64,000 nt of DNA, from NCBI RefSeq assembly GCF_000314895.2, contig NZ_CM001773.1:3781372-3845371 (forward strand), in the 5' to 3' direction. Below, piece after piece: positions 9,026 through 18,732 of this stretch (positions are counted from its first letter, which is position 1; every line of letters begins with the position of its first letter). Both the position numbers and the translations under genes were made by a program. The notes under the pieces were generated by a model, which saw only the letters and a list, made by a program, of their open reading frames with translations, was not told the origin of the DNA and did not search any database. The stretch comes from Providencia sneebia DSM 19967. Lineage in GTDB: Bacteria > Pseudomonadota > Gammaproteobacteria > Enterobacterales > Enterobacteriaceae.

Positions 9026-10135
9026 ATGAATAAAAAATTCATCATCTCGTTATGCGCTATCTTTGTCATCACAGGCGGTACTACCGTTATTTATCGCTCT
9101 TATGCGCAAGATGACAAAGAACAGCAAGCGGCCTATCAATATCCACCCGTTAAAGTTGCTGTAGCACCCGTCACCGAAGAGAGCGCACCACGTACTTTTT
9201 ATGGTGTTGGCGAACTTGAAGCAGGTAGACAAGTTTTTGTTGCGGCAGAAACCAATGGGCGTATTACCCAGATTGATTTTGAATCTGGTCAAACAATTAA
9301 AAAAGGGCAATTACTTGTTCAACTCAATGACGCTGTTGAACAAGCTGACTTAGCGCGTTATCAAGCTCAACTGCGAAATGCAACACGTTTACACAATAGA
9401 ACAACGACTCTTGCCAATAAACATTTGGTTGCTGAAGCTCAAGTTGATAGCACCCGCGCAGAGCGTGATATTGCTCAAGGACTTATTCGGCAAACTCAAG
9501 CATTGATTGCACAAAAAGCTATTAGAGCACCTTTTGACGGTATTATCGGCATTCGTCAAGTGCATGAAGGACAATATCTTAATCCAGGAGAAGCCATTGC
9601 TAGCCTTGTCGATACGCAAACATTGAAGTTAAATTTTTCACTTGATGAGCAAGCTTCACCAGAATTGCATATTGGGCAGCTGGTGGATATCAAAGTGGAT
9701 GCTTATCCCACAAAAACCTTCCCCGCTCGCATTAATGCTATTGACCCAATTGTAGGAAAATCACGAACGATCCAATTGCAAGCCACACTGGAAAATAGTG
9801 ATGGCGAATTAAAAGCTGGCATGTATGCCAATGTGAATGTAATCCGACAAACCAATAATCAAGTCCTCACAATCCCTGAAACTGCGGTGACTTATACCGC
9901 TTATGGCGACACTGTATTTATTGCTGAAGGTTCAGAGAACGCAATGACTGCCAAACAAATTTCCGTAAAAGTGGGTCAACGCTGGGCCGGTAAAGTGGAA
10001 ATCGAGCAAGGTCTGAAACTTGGGGAAAAAGTCATCACATCGGGTCAATTACGGCTTAATAATGGCTCGCCAATTACTTTGGTTGAACAAGACACTTTAG
10101 CCAATTCACCAAAGGCTAGCGCACAAGATTCATAA
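9026..10135 (+). CDS. RND efflux periplasmic adaptor (membrane fusion protein), MexH-like
   Basis: A 369-residue adaptor with an N-terminal membrane anchor/signal (residues 1-27), lipoyl/biotinyl halves (ITQIDFESGQTIKKGQLLVQLND and ALIAQKAIRAPFDGIIGIRQVHEGQYLNPGE) flanking a short coiled coil at about residues 105-155, then beta-barrel and membrane-proximal domains (LTIPETAVTYTAYGDTVFIAE, EIEQGLKLGEKVITSGQLRLNNG). It links the inner-membrane RND pump to an outer-membrane channel. It sits 11 bp ahead of the pump gene. No outer-membrane factor gene follows, so a TolC-like protein encoded elsewhere is presumably used. Confidence 0.92.
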   Translation: MNKKFIISLCAIFVITGGTTVIYRSYAQDDKEQQAAYQYPPVKVAVAPVTEESAPRTFYGVGELEAGRQVFVAAETNGRITQIDFESGQTIKKGQLLVQLNDAVEQADLARYQAQLRNATRLHNRTTTLANKHLVAEAQVDSTRAERDIAQGLIRQTQALIAQKAIRAPFDGIIGIRQVHEGQYLNPGEAIASLVDTQTLKLNFSLDEQASPELHIGQLVDIKVDAYPTKTFPARINAIDPIVGKSRTIQLQATLENSDGELKAGMYANVNVIRQTNNQVLTIPETAVTYTAYGDTVFIAEGSENAMTAKQISVKVGQRWAGKVEIEQGLKLGEKVITSGQLRLNNGSPITLVEQDTLANSPKASAQDS

Positions 10136-10146
10136 GGAATAATGCA

Positions 10147-13100
10147 ATGAAGTTTACAGATATTTTTGTGCGTCGCCCAGTGTTAGCACTGGTGGTCAGC
10201 TCTTTGATTGTTCTTATTGGATTATTTGCATTAAGTAAGCTCCCTATTCGTCAATATCCGCAATTAGAAAGCTCAACAATAACCATTAGCACCCAATATC
10301 CCGGTGCATCAGCAACACTAATGCAAGGCTTTGTCACACAGCCAATTGCACAAGCAGTATCCTCTGTTGAAGGTGTCGATTATTTATCATCCTCTTCTGT
10401 GCAAGGCAGCAGTTTAGTAATTGTCCGTATGGAATTAAACCGTGATTCAACACAAGCCCTTACACAAGTTATGGCCAAAGTTAATCAAGTTCGCTATAAA
10501 CTGCCTAAAGAAGCTTATGATCCCGTAATTGAACTCTCTTCGGGTGAATCCACTGCTGTGGCCTATATTGGTTTTTCCAGTACAACACTGTCGATACCCG
10601 CACTCACTGATTACTTATCTCGCGTCGTAGAACCGATGTATTCCACAATTGATGGTGTCGCAAAAGTCCAAGTTTTTGGTGGGCAACAGCTCGCCATGCG
10701 TTTATGGCTAGATGCCGATAAACTTGCAGGCCGAGGGCTTACAGCAGCAGATGTTGCACAAGCTGTACGCCAAAATAATTACCAAGCAGCACCCGGAAAA
10801 GTGAAAGGTGAATATGTTATTTCGAATGTTTACGTAAATACTGATCTTACCAATGTGGCTGAATTCCAAGACTTGGTGATACGCAATGATGGTAATGGAT
10901 TAGTCCGTTTACGCGATGTTGGGACAATTGAACTTGGTGCCGCTTCAACTGAAACCAGTGGCTTGATGAATGGTGAACCGGCTATCTATTTAGGCTTATT
11001 TGCCACTCCAACAGGTAACCCATTAGTCATTGTTGATGGGATGAAAAAGCTCATGCCAGATATTATTAAAACATTGCCACCCAATGTGAAAGTGGAAATG
11101 GCATTTGAAACTTCTCGTTTTATCAAAGCTTCAATTGACCAAGTATTCCATACGCTAATAGAAGCCTTATTAATTGTCATTGCAGTCATTTACCTGTGCT
11201 TAGGCTCTATTCGTAGTGTCATTATTCCTATTTTAGCCATTCCACTCTCCATGTTAGGTGCCGCTGCGCTAATGATGGCATTTGGTTTTAGTATTAATTT
11301 ATTAACGCTTTTAGCCATGGTATTAGCGATTGGTTTGGTGGTTGATGATGCCATTGTTGTCGTAGAAAACGTTCACCGCCATATTGAAGAAGGGAAATCA
11401 CCAATATTGGCAGCATTAATCGGTGCGCGTGAAGTTGCAGGCCCCGTTATTGCAATGACAATTACCTTAGCTGCTGTTTACGCGCCTATTGGCTTAATGT
11501 CTGGTTTAACTGGTGCTTTATTTAAGGAATTTGCCCTAACATTAGCAGGAGCCGTTGTTGTTTCAGGCATTGTCGCCCTGACGTTATCACCGGTGATGAG
11601 CTCATTTATGTTGAACTCACAACAAAATGAAGGTCGAATGGCGCATATGGCGGAAAATTTCTTCAATCGCCTTGCTAGCTATTACACTATTGGGCTTAAT
11701 TTTTCGCTAAAAAACCGGTGGATTACAGGTATTATTGCCATAGCAGTTTTTATTAGCCTACCTTTGTTATATCAATCAGCGCCTCGCGAATTAGCCCCCG
11801 TAGAAGATCAATCTGCGATTTTAACTGCAATAAAATCACCACAACATGCCAATCTTGAGTATGTAGAACGCTTTTCTCGTAAATTGCATGACGTGATGAT
11901 GACCCTACCAGAAACTGAAAGTACATGGATTATTAATGGTACAGATGGTACTTCTTCCAGCTTTGGTGGAAGTAATTTAACTTCGTGGGAACAGCGAGAA
12001 AGACCGGCATCTCTTATCCAATCAGATTTACAAGGACGAGTTGGGGATGTTGAAGGGAATAGTATCTTTGTATTTCAGCTACCAGCACTCCCGGGGTCAA
12101 CAGGCGGTTTACCCATTCAAATGGTTCTTAGAAGCCCGCAAGGCTACCCTGTGCTGTATAAAACAATGGAAGAGATCAAACAGCAAGCTCGTGAAAGTGG
12201 CTTATTTATGGTTGTTGATAGCGATTTAGATTATAACAACCCTGTTGTTGAGGTAAAAGTGAATCGCTCAAAAGCCAATAGCCTTGGTATTAGTATGCAA
12301 GATATTGGTGAATCACTGAATTTATTAGTGGGCGAAAACTACATTAACCGTTTTGGAATGGAAGGTCGCTCTTATGATGTGATCCCTCAAAGTATGCGAA
12401 GCCAGCGCCTCACACCAGATACACTTTCTCGGCATCATGTTAAAACGCAAAGTGGTGCGATGATCCCACTCTCCACCGTGGTAGATATCCAAACTGAAAT
12501 TGAACCCAATAAACTTTCACAGTTTAATCAACAAAACGCTGCAACCTTCCAAGCAATTCCTGCACCAGGGGTTACATTAGGTCAAGCGGTTGAATATTTA
12601 GATGCATTAGCAAAAGAATTGCCGGCAGGATTTAGCCATGACTGGCAGTCTGATTCTCGTCAATATCAGCAAGAAGGGAATACGCTCGCTTTCGCATTTA
12701 TGGCTGCACTTATCATCATTTATCTTGTTCTGGCAGCTCAATATGAAAGCTTAGTTGATCCGCTCATAATTTTAATCACCGTGCCATTATCTATCTGTGG
12801 CGCATTAATTCCTCTCGCCTTAGGGTATGCCACGCTCAATATTTATACACAAATTGGCTTAGTCACATTGATTGGCTTGATCAGTAAGCATGGCATCTTG
12901 ATGGTCGAATTTGCCAATGAATTACAAGCTCATGAGAATTTAAACAAACGTGAAGCCATCTTAAAAGCAGCACAAATTCGTCTACGCCCAATTTTGATGA
13001 CGACTGCGGCGATGGTCATCGGGTTAGTGCCACTATTATTTGCTACAGGTGCCGGAGCAAATAGTCGCTTTGGCTTAGGTCTAGTCATTGTCACAGGTAT

Positions 13101-13248
13101 GTTAGTGGGTACGTTATTCACCCTGTTTATCTTACCAACCATTTATTCACTCCTTGCCCGTAACCACAGTGCTACCACCCTAACGCCTCGCCGTTATGAA
13201 CTTGCAGAAGCTGAACGTTTACTCAAAAAAGATGAGGAAAAAGCCTAA
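10147..13248 (+). CDS. RND efflux pump permease, HAE-1 type, MexI-like
   Basis: A 1033-residue proton-driven multidrug exporter of AcrB architecture: 12 membrane helices and two large periplasmic loops (about residues 30-335 and 560-870). The proton relay is present, with the Asp pair in GLVVDDAIVVVENV (residues 400-401) and the Lys in GLISKHGILMVEF (914). Length and gene order match MexI. Control by SoxR predicts export of redox-cycling compounds such as phenazine- or paraquat-like molecules (inference). Translation of a small following ORF is probably coupled through TAATG at the stop. Confidence 0.94.
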   Translation: MKFTDIFVRRPVLALVVSSLIVLIGLFALSKLPIRQYPQLESSTITISTQYPGASATLMQGFVTQPIAQAVSSVEGVDYLSSSSVQGSSLVIVRMELNRDSTQALTQVMAKVNQVRYKLPKEAYDPVIELSSGESTAVAYIGFSSTTLSIPALTDYLSRVVEPMYSTIDGVAKVQVFGGQQLAMRLWLDADKLAGRGLTAADVAQAVRQNNYQAAPGKVKGEYVISNVYVNTDLTNVAEFQDLVIRNDGNGLVRLRDVGTIELGAASTETSGLMNGEPAIYLGLFATPTGNPLVIVDGMKKLMPDIIKTLPPNVKVEMAFETSRFIKASIDQVFHTLIEALLIVIAVIYLCLGSIRSVIIPILAIPLSMLGAAALMMAFGFSINLLTLLAMVLAIGLVVDDAIVVVENVHRHIEEGKSPILAALIGAREVAGPVIAMTITLAAVYAPIGLMSGLTGALFKEFALTLAGAVVVSGIVALTLSPVMSSFMLNSQQNEGRMAHMAENFFNRLASYYTIGLNFSLKNRWITGIIAIAVFISLPLLYQSAPRELAPVEDQSAILTAIKSPQHANLEYVERFSRKLHDVMMTLPETESTWIINGTDGTSSSFGGSNLTSWEQRERPASLIQSDLQGRVGDVEGNSIFVFQLPALPGSTGGLPIQMVLRSPQGYPVLYKTMEEIKQQARESGLFMVVDSDLDYNNPVVEVKVNRSKANSLGISMQDIGESLNLLVGENYINRFGMEGRSYDVIPQSMRSQRLTPDTLSRHHVKTQSGAMIPLSTVVDIQTEIEPNKLSQFNQQNAATFQAIPAPGVTLGQAVEYLDALAKELPAGFSHDWQSDSRQYQQEGNTLAFAFMAALIIIYLVLAAQYESLVDPLIILITVPLSICGALIPLALGYATLNIYTQIGLVTLIGLISKHGILMVEFANELQAHENLNKREAILKAAQIRLRPILMTTAAMVIGLVPLLFATGAGANSRFGLGLVIVTGMLVGTLFTLFILPTIYSLLARNHSATTLTPRRYELAEAERLLKKDEEKA

Positions 13249-13400
13249 TGAATAGAACTATATCTCGCCATCAACCTAAAAATAATAATGAAGTTCAAAG
13301 TGATGAGGTTAATCCAATGAATAATAGCATTGCATTATTAATGATCTACCATGGCCTGCCAAAGACAAATAAGAAGCCCGCTTCGATCAAGGAAGCCTAG
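13248..13400 (+). CDS. Small ORF (50 aa) coupled to the RND pump gene, unknown
   Basis: An ATG at 13248 shares its A with the pump's TAA stop (TAATG), and the frame stays open for 50 codons to TAG at 13398-13400. The product is hydrophilic, with an Asn-rich start (QPKNNNEVQ) and a Lys-rich end (TNKKPASIKEA); no membrane helix or known domain is visible. The position, the one-base overlap and the terminator directly after it suggest real translation from the efflux mRNA, but the composition is not strongly protein-like and it could be chance. Confidence 0.45.
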   Translation: MNRTISRHQPKNNNEVQSDEVNPMNNSIALLMIYHGLPKTNKKPASIKEA

Positions 13401-13426
13401 AGATTTAAGATAGTGCCAAGAAAAAC

Positions 13427-13460
13427 GGCCAATCAACCTATTATTTATAGGATGTTGGCC
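13427..13460. terminator. Terminator between efflux operon and arnT-like pseudogene
   Basis: Imperfect long inverted repeat starting GGCCAATCAACCTAT and ending ATAGGATGTTGGCC. On the minus strand it is followed by GTTTTTC (complement of 13421-13427), a good U-run for the arnT-like gene; on the plus strand the tail is ATTAAATTTC. Confidence 0.75.
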
Positions 13461-13508
13461 ATTAAATTTCATTTTAAATCAATTTATTACATTACTCTTT
13501 ATGAAGAA

Positions 13509-15157
13509 TTACTTCTCACCTTCATACAAAATGAAAACGAGATTGCCTTCTTTAATCACTTGCGGATTTCCGGGTAAAGATGACAATACTGCTTTTTGCG
13601 TTCCTTCTACCACAATAGCAACATCTTGATAATTATGATCCGCTAAAAGCGTTGGCAGTTGATCCAAGGAATAAAAACGATTGGCTGCATCTGCATAGCC
13701 TAAGCCATATTCAAGTTCGCCCTTTTGATGTAGCATATTAATATCACTACGCTTTAATACCCATGCTAAGGCTGTACCTAATCCCACATTGTTGGTCAAT
13801 AAATACCTTTTATCCGATAGCTGAGCGCGGTATTTTTCAACTAATTGTTGGGGCGTATTATTGCTCATAATTTTATTGGGGATCACATGACCTACCGTCA
13901 GGCTTAATCCCAATGTACAAGCTGCAGCTAATGCCCAGAAACGGCGATTAAATGAAATAATGCCAATCAAAGCCCAAAAAAGAAATGCGCCAGAGGCGAG
14001 TAATCTCTTATTATCTTCATCAATCTGGTAAATCGTTAAATTTTGAAAGTGGTTGGATAAAAATATGCCACCCGCTAACAATAAACCAATAATTGTGTTA
14101 ATTGCTGCGTTCAGACGGATTGCACCCACCTGTTTTTGTTGCAAAATTTTATCTATATATGACGCCATTAAAATAGCAATTGGCGCAATGCACGGCAAAA
14201 GATAGGTCAGTAACTTACCTTTCGTGATACTGAAGAAGATAAATGGTACTAAAAACCATAATAAAAAATAGACATGCTGGCCTTTTTGGCGAAAACCATT
14301 CATTAATGATGCAAATAAATAGCCCAACCAAGGTAATACTGCCGCAATCAATATTGGAATATAAAACCAGAAAGGTGAGCGATTTTGAGCATTCTCGGCC
14401 ATAAAGCGTTGAATATGTTCGACCCAAAAAAGTAACGCCAATAATCAGGTTCGCGGCTAGCAACAATCAAACCCCAAGGAAGGCAGATAACAAACATGGT
14501 AAACAGTGAGACAAAGGAGAAGCAGAAAACCTCTTTGAATTGTTTATAGTAAATAGAGCTAAAAAAAACAATCAAAGCAGGTAATACCAATACCAAAAAA
14601 CCTTTTGTCATCACGCCAAGGCCACCTGCAACCCCAAGCAAAATAAAGGCGAGCAATTTTTGTGAGAAATCTTTAGTGGTCATTCCCCACTGAAGGAAAA
14701 ACATCGCCATCGTGACAAACGCCGTGACGATAGGATCGAGGACATTATAAGTACCAATGGCAAATACCATTAGCATAGAAAGGTAAATCAAAGCTGCATT
14801 AAAGGCGACGTTGTGTTTTTTCCATGCCATTTTAGCGCTAAGGTAGATAAATAATGCACTAACTAGTGTACTAAAAACCACACCAAGTCGAACTGAAACA
14901 TTATTTTCGCCGAAAAGCATTTGGAAAAAAGCGTTTACCCAATACCCAAAAATAGGTTTTTCAAAATAACGGATATCGAGAAGCTCAGGAACGCTCCAGT
15001 TATAGCTTAAGATCAATTCGCGGCTTATCTCAGCATACCGAAGCTCATCAGGTTGCCAAAGCAGTCGTCCATTCAGGGGAATAAAATATGTGACTAACAC
15101 AAAACCGAATAACAAAAACCATTTAAAATAGGCAACCTTACTATTTGCCATAATCAT
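13509..15157 (-). pseudogene. arnT: ArnT-like lipid A aminoarabinose transferase, frameshifted
   Basis: The two halves together make a GT83-family integral membrane glycosyltransferase of about 549 residues, the length of E. coli ArnT, which moves 4-amino-4-deoxy-L-arabinose from undecaprenyl phosphate onto lipid A. The N-terminal half (15157 to about 14419) has the WQPDELRYAEISREL and FEKPIFGYW catalytic-loop motifs. It goes out of frame in a run of six T (plus-strand A at 14419-14424) within YWRYFF; a seventh T would restore YFFWVEHIQRF, and the second frame then continues to TAA at 13509. No arnBCAD or arnEF genes are nearby, so this is a solitary copy. Homopolymer sequencing error, slippage or true decay cannot be separated here. 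Confidence 0.88.
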
Positions 15158-15703
15158 TTTATATCAACCATATTTTAACTATTGCTCAATAAATAGATGC
15201 TGAATTGTATCAATTTGATTTATCACGTTAATACAATCATCTCTTGATAATAAATCGCCCTATTATCGTTTCATCAGATAAACCCTTTATAAACAAATAA
15301 TAAATTCATTCTTTAATAAAGTTATTATCCCCAAAAAATTTCTTATAAATTAAGGCGATATCAAAATGTAAACATAAAATTCCTTGCGACATTAAGACTA
15401 ACTATCCCAAAAATAGTTCATGTAAAATAAATCACTTAATGAAAAATAGAAAAATCTTACCAATAATTAAGATTCAGAAATAAAAAGATCTTATAACTCC
15501 ATATAGATAATAAAAAGTTTATTGGTCATAATTTTAGGTAAAATTGTATCATAATCAATAAAATATAATATTATGTTTTTCTATACCAATCGCGAAGAAA
15601 ATAAGGATACCAGCTGTATAAGGTTAGTCAAATGACAAGTGACATATTAAAATATATCACTTGTCGACTTTCAAATTTGTGGATTTAAAGGGTAATCAGT
15701 ATG
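15158..15703. other. AT-rich intergenic region upstream of the arnT-like gene
   Basis: About 545 bp of very AT-rich DNA between the arnT-like start and the metY stop. Apart from one hairpin at 15634-15665 I see no gene, RNA or repeat. Confidence 0.5.
15634..15665. repeat. Hairpin downstream of metY
   Basis: Perfect 9-bp arms GACAAGTGA (15634-15642) and TCACTTGTC (15657-15665), with further AT pairing inside. It lies 39 bp after the metY stop on the minus strand but has no U-run, so it may protect the mRNA 3' end or bind a protein rather than act as an intrinsic terminator. Confidence 0.55.
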
Positions 15704-16978
15704 TTACTGAGCAGCAACTAATGCTTGTTCAAGATCAGCCAAAATATCATCAATATGCTCAATACCAATAGACAAACGGATCATATCTCGAGAAACACCT
15801 GCTTTTGCCAATTCAGCGTCATTTAGTTGACGATGTGTTGTTGAGGCTGGATGGCAAGCAAGGGATTTTGCATCACCAATATTAACCAGTCGAACAATTA
15901 AGTTTAGTGCATCAATAAAACGAGATCCTGCTTCCTGCCCACCTTTGATGCCAAATGACATGATACTTGCAGGTGTTCCCTTCATATACTTTTGCGCCAG
16001 CGCATGTTCAGGATGATTCGGTAAACCTGCATACTTAACCCAAGCAACTTGAGGATGATTTTCTAAATAATGGGCCACTTTTAATGCATTTTCAGTATGA
16101 CGTTCCATACGCAATGCTAAAGTTTCCAAGCCTTGTAATATCAAGAAAGCATTAAATGGTGATAATGCAGCACCTGTGCCTCTTAAAGGCCCTACTCGGC
16201 AACGAGCAATAAAGGCTGCGGCACCAAAATGTTCAGTGTAGCTTACGCCATGGTAGGCAATATCAGGCTCAACGAGCAAGGAAAAACGCTCAGCGTGCTC
16301 CGCCCAAGGAAATTGACCAGAATCGACAACCATACCGCCAATTGATGTACCATGCCCACCAATATATTTAGTTAATGAGTGGATCACAATATCTGCACCA
16401 TATTCAAACGGGCGGCATAAATATGGCGTTGCAACGGTATTATCCACAATTAATGGTACACCATGGCGATGTGCAACTTCGGCTAATGCCTCAATATCAA
16501 CAATAAAACCTGCTGGATTAGTAATAGATTCACAAAATACTGCCTTTGTTTTATCATCAATCAATGCTTCTAATGCTGCTAAATCATCATGTTCAGCAAA
16601 ACGAGTTTCAATTCCTAAACGTGGTAATGCATGAGCTAAGAGGTTATATGTTCCGCCATAAAGTTTGGCAACGGAAACAATATTATCTCCTACTTGGGCT
16701 ATTGTTTGGATGGCATAGGTTATCGCCGCCATACCGGATGCAACAGCAAGTCCTGCGACACCACCTTCTAAAGCAGCAACACGTTTTTCTAATACATCAT
16801 TGGTTGGATTCATGATCCGCGAATAAATATTACCTGCCACTTTTAGATCAAACAGATCTGCACCATGCTGTGTATCGTCGAAAGCATAAGAGGTGGTTTG
16901 GTAAATAGGGACAGCGACGGCTTTGGTTGTCGGATCTGCTGTGTAACCGGCATGAATCGATAATGTTTCTAATTTCAT
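15704..16978 (-). CDS. metY: O-acetylhomoserine sulfhydrylase (aminocarboxypropyltransferase)
   Basis: A 424-residue PLP enzyme of the Cys/Met metabolism family that makes homocysteine (or methionine) from O-acetylhomoserine and sulfide (or methanethiol). It shows the family features PIYQTTSYAFDD, NIYSRIMNPTNDVLEKRVAALEGG, SGMAAITYA, VDNTVATPYLCRPFEYGADIV and the PLP-binding lysine in HSLTKYIGGHGT. E. coli lacks metY and uses MetB/MetC after O-succinylation, so this is an added direct-sulfhydrylation route. The single gene has a structured upstream region with a MetR-type site. Cystathionine gamma-synthase is less likely given the insertion and length (about 425, not 386). Confidence 0.92.
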   Translation of the reverse strand: MKLETLSIHAGYTADPTTKAVAVPIYQTTSYAFDDTQHGADLFDLKVAGNIYSRIMNPTNDVLEKRVAALEGGVAGLAVASGMAAITYAIQTIAQVGDNIVSVAKLYGGTYNLLAHALPRLGIETRFAEHDDLAALEALIDDKTKAVFCESITNPAGFIVDIEALAEVAHRHGVPLIVDNTVATPYLCRPFEYGADIVIHSLTKYIGGHGTSIGGMVVDSGQFPWAEHAERFSLLVEPDIAYHGVSYTEHFGAAAFIARCRVGPLRGTGAALSPFNAFLILQGLETLALRMERHTENALKVAHYLENHPQVAWVKYAGLPNHPEHALAQKYMKGTPASIMSFGIKGGQEAGSRFIDALNLIVRLVNIGDAKSLACHPASTTHRQLNDAELAKAGVSRDMIRLSIGIEHIDDILADLEQALVAAQ

Positions 16979-17025
16979 TTATTATCCTTATTATGATGAT
17001 AGCGCTCTATTTTTTATGCCGTATT

Positions 17026-17069
17026 GTTATATCTCTGCGGCTGGTATGAATAGATATAACCTTAGCGCT
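17026..17069. promoter_or_regulatory. metY upstream dyad, possible promoter/leader structure
   Basis: Inverted repeat GTTATATCT (17026-17034) / AGATATAAC (17052-17060), itself followed on the outside by AGCGCT at 17064-17069, with another AGCGCT at 17001-17006. On the minus strand TTGTCT and TATATC lie 17 bp apart, a candidate -35/-10 overlapping the dyad. It does not match a SAM riboswitch I know. Confidence 0.35.
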
Positions 17070-17092
17070 TCTCCCAGACAACTACCACCACT

Positions 17093-17105
17093 TGAAATTA
17101 TTTCA
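17093..17105. promoter_or_regulatory. MetR-type binding site upstream of metY
   Basis: TGAAATTATTTCA matches the MetR consensus TGAA-N5-TTCA exactly. It lies 115 bp before the metY start and 12 bp upstream of the candidate -35 on the minus strand, a good place for an activator. MetR responds to homocysteine, which fits metY. Confidence 0.6.
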
Positions 17106-17373
17106 TTTAACATGGTTCAGTCGCTACAAAGTCAATCACCGCATTATCTACCAACACGCGTTTTCTCAATATTCCGTCTTTAATCTGCTATAATCTGCTA
17201 TTTTTTATAACTAAATAATATATAAATATTGGTATTTATTACCCATATTAAATGACTTATTGATGGTTGATAAAATATCGTTAGGAAGTCAATCGTTGGT
17301 AATCGAGATGCGTTCAAAACAGCTGGAAAGTCTTACTTAACAGCTGTCTTGAATAGTCAAAAGAGAGAGATGA
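17106..17373. other. Spacer between metY and dcuC
   Basis: This is the 268-bp part of the metY-dcuC gap (16979-17373) that lies beyond the MetR-type site. TTGACT near 17130 could be an alternative -35 for metY. I see no other gene or RNA. Confidence 0.4.
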
Positions 17374-18732
17374 TTAGAGATATACTGGAACTAAAATTTC
17401 TGTTGCAATAATCACCACAACTAGCCCAACTAAGACCGGTACTGAGGTTCGTTTAACAACTTCAAATGGGGAAATTTTCGCCATACCGGAAACGGCAACA
17501 ACAACACCTGACACCGGCGATAAAGTCCGTCCTAAGTTAGATGCTTGTAACATTGGAATGACCAAATAAGCCGGGTTTACGCCCATTTGTTTCGCAAGGT
17601 GTGGAATAAGTTCAACGAACGCATAAAACGGCGCATTCCCAGAACCTGTGGTCATTGCAGCCAACATGGTAATAATGACCAGTGCGACCATCATCACTAT
17701 TGCACCAGAACCAAATGATTGAGCTAAATCAATCAGGCCTCTGATAAAGCCTATAGTACTTAGCCCTTGAGCAAATATACCTGCGGCAACTAACAGCATA
17801 ACGACTGTCGCAAAGGCATCCGCCATTCCTCTATAACAAACATCTAAACCTGAATAAACATGCTTAGCACTAAAGCTACGTAGAAATTCAATGACTGCGG
17901 CAAGAATAATACAGCCTACAATAATGGTGACAATATGTAATTCTGGTGCCCATTTACCATCAAATACCAACACACCAATAATTGGCGTAAAAGGTAAAAT
18001 GGCATAGAAACTCGGCGCATGCGTTTTGATTTCATTCACATCCAACATTTCTAATTTCACGTGCTCTTTTCTATCAAGATAACGTTGCCAAAAGAAATGC
18101 GCTATAGACATAGCCACAATAGCGGCAATAGAGATAGGCAGGGTGGTTTTAAAAGCAAAATCAATCAGCGGCATTTCGGCGGCTTGAGCAGCTAAAATCA
18201 CATCACCCGATGTTGGTGCTAAAATAATAGCCGCAGGTGAAGCACAGATAGCAGCCGCTGCACCACGGCTTATCCCAACATTCACCATAACGGGGAATAA
18301 GGTTGCCATGAGTAGCACGCCTAATCCTGTCGCAGAAGAGACGGCAAGGGACATCAAACAAGCAACAATATAAGCAGCTACCATCAATAAATAAGGAGAG
18401 TTGATCATTTTTAAAGGTTTAGATGCAATTTTTACCACAACATCATTCGCCCCAATGTGAGTCATATAAGAAGCAAACCCACATAACACCATGATCATCA
18501 TGCCAAGATCGCCACCGCGGCTCATCAGCAAGAATTTAATATATTCTAAAATATCAGTTGTACGCCAACCTGTTGGTTTAACAGATTCGGGTAAGATATT
18601 TTTCCCCATCATGACACTGATAATTAAAAGTAAAATACCGCCAGTCAACAGCACCCCAGTTGCCGAATAACCTTTGATAATATAACGCCCGACGCCAATC
18701 GCAACAATGACGCCGATTAAGAGTTCGATCAT
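17374..18732 (-). CDS. dcuC: Anaerobic C4-dicarboxylate transporter DcuC
   Basis: A 452-residue inner-membrane carrier that mainly exports succinate during anaerobic fermentation. It is very close to E. coli DcuC over its length (LLMSRGGDLGMMIMVLCGFASYMTHIGAND, SSATGLGVLLMATLFPVMVNVGISRGAAAAICASPAAIILAP in broken form, and the C-terminal ASNLGRTLSPVSGVVVAV region). ATG 18732 has AGGAGAT six bases upstream and fits the E. coli N-terminus; an 18-codon upstream extension in the same frame is not supported. About 12 membrane segments. Anaerobic control by FNR is expected from E. coli, but I see only a weak half-site (ATCAA) upstream. Confidence 0.95.
   Translation of the reverse strand: MIELLIGVIVAIGVGRYIIKGYSATGVLLTGGILLLIISVMMGKNILPESVKPTGWRTTDILEYIKFLLMSRGGDLGMMIMVLCGFASYMTHIGANDVVVKIASKPLKMINSPYLLMVAAYIVACLMSLAVSSATGLGVLLMATLFPVMVNVGISRGAAAAICASPAAIILAPTSGDVILAAQAAEMPLIDFAFKTTLPISIAAIVAMSIAHFFWQRYLDRKEHVKLEMLDVNEIKTHAPSFYAILPFTPIIGVLVFDGKWAPELHIVTIIVGCIILAAVIEFLRSFSAKHVYSGLDVCYRGMADAFATVVMLLVAAGIFAQGLSTIGFIRGLIDLAQSFGSGAIVMMVALVIITMLAAMTTGSGNAPFYAFVELIPHLAKQMGVNPAYLVIPMLQASNLGRTLSPVSGVVVAVSGMAKISPFEVVKRTSVPVLVGLVVVIIATEILVPVYL

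Noticed and set aside
16979..17092. SAM riboswitch in the metY leader
   Set aside because: There are inverted repeats but none of the conserved SAM-I or SAM-II core elements.
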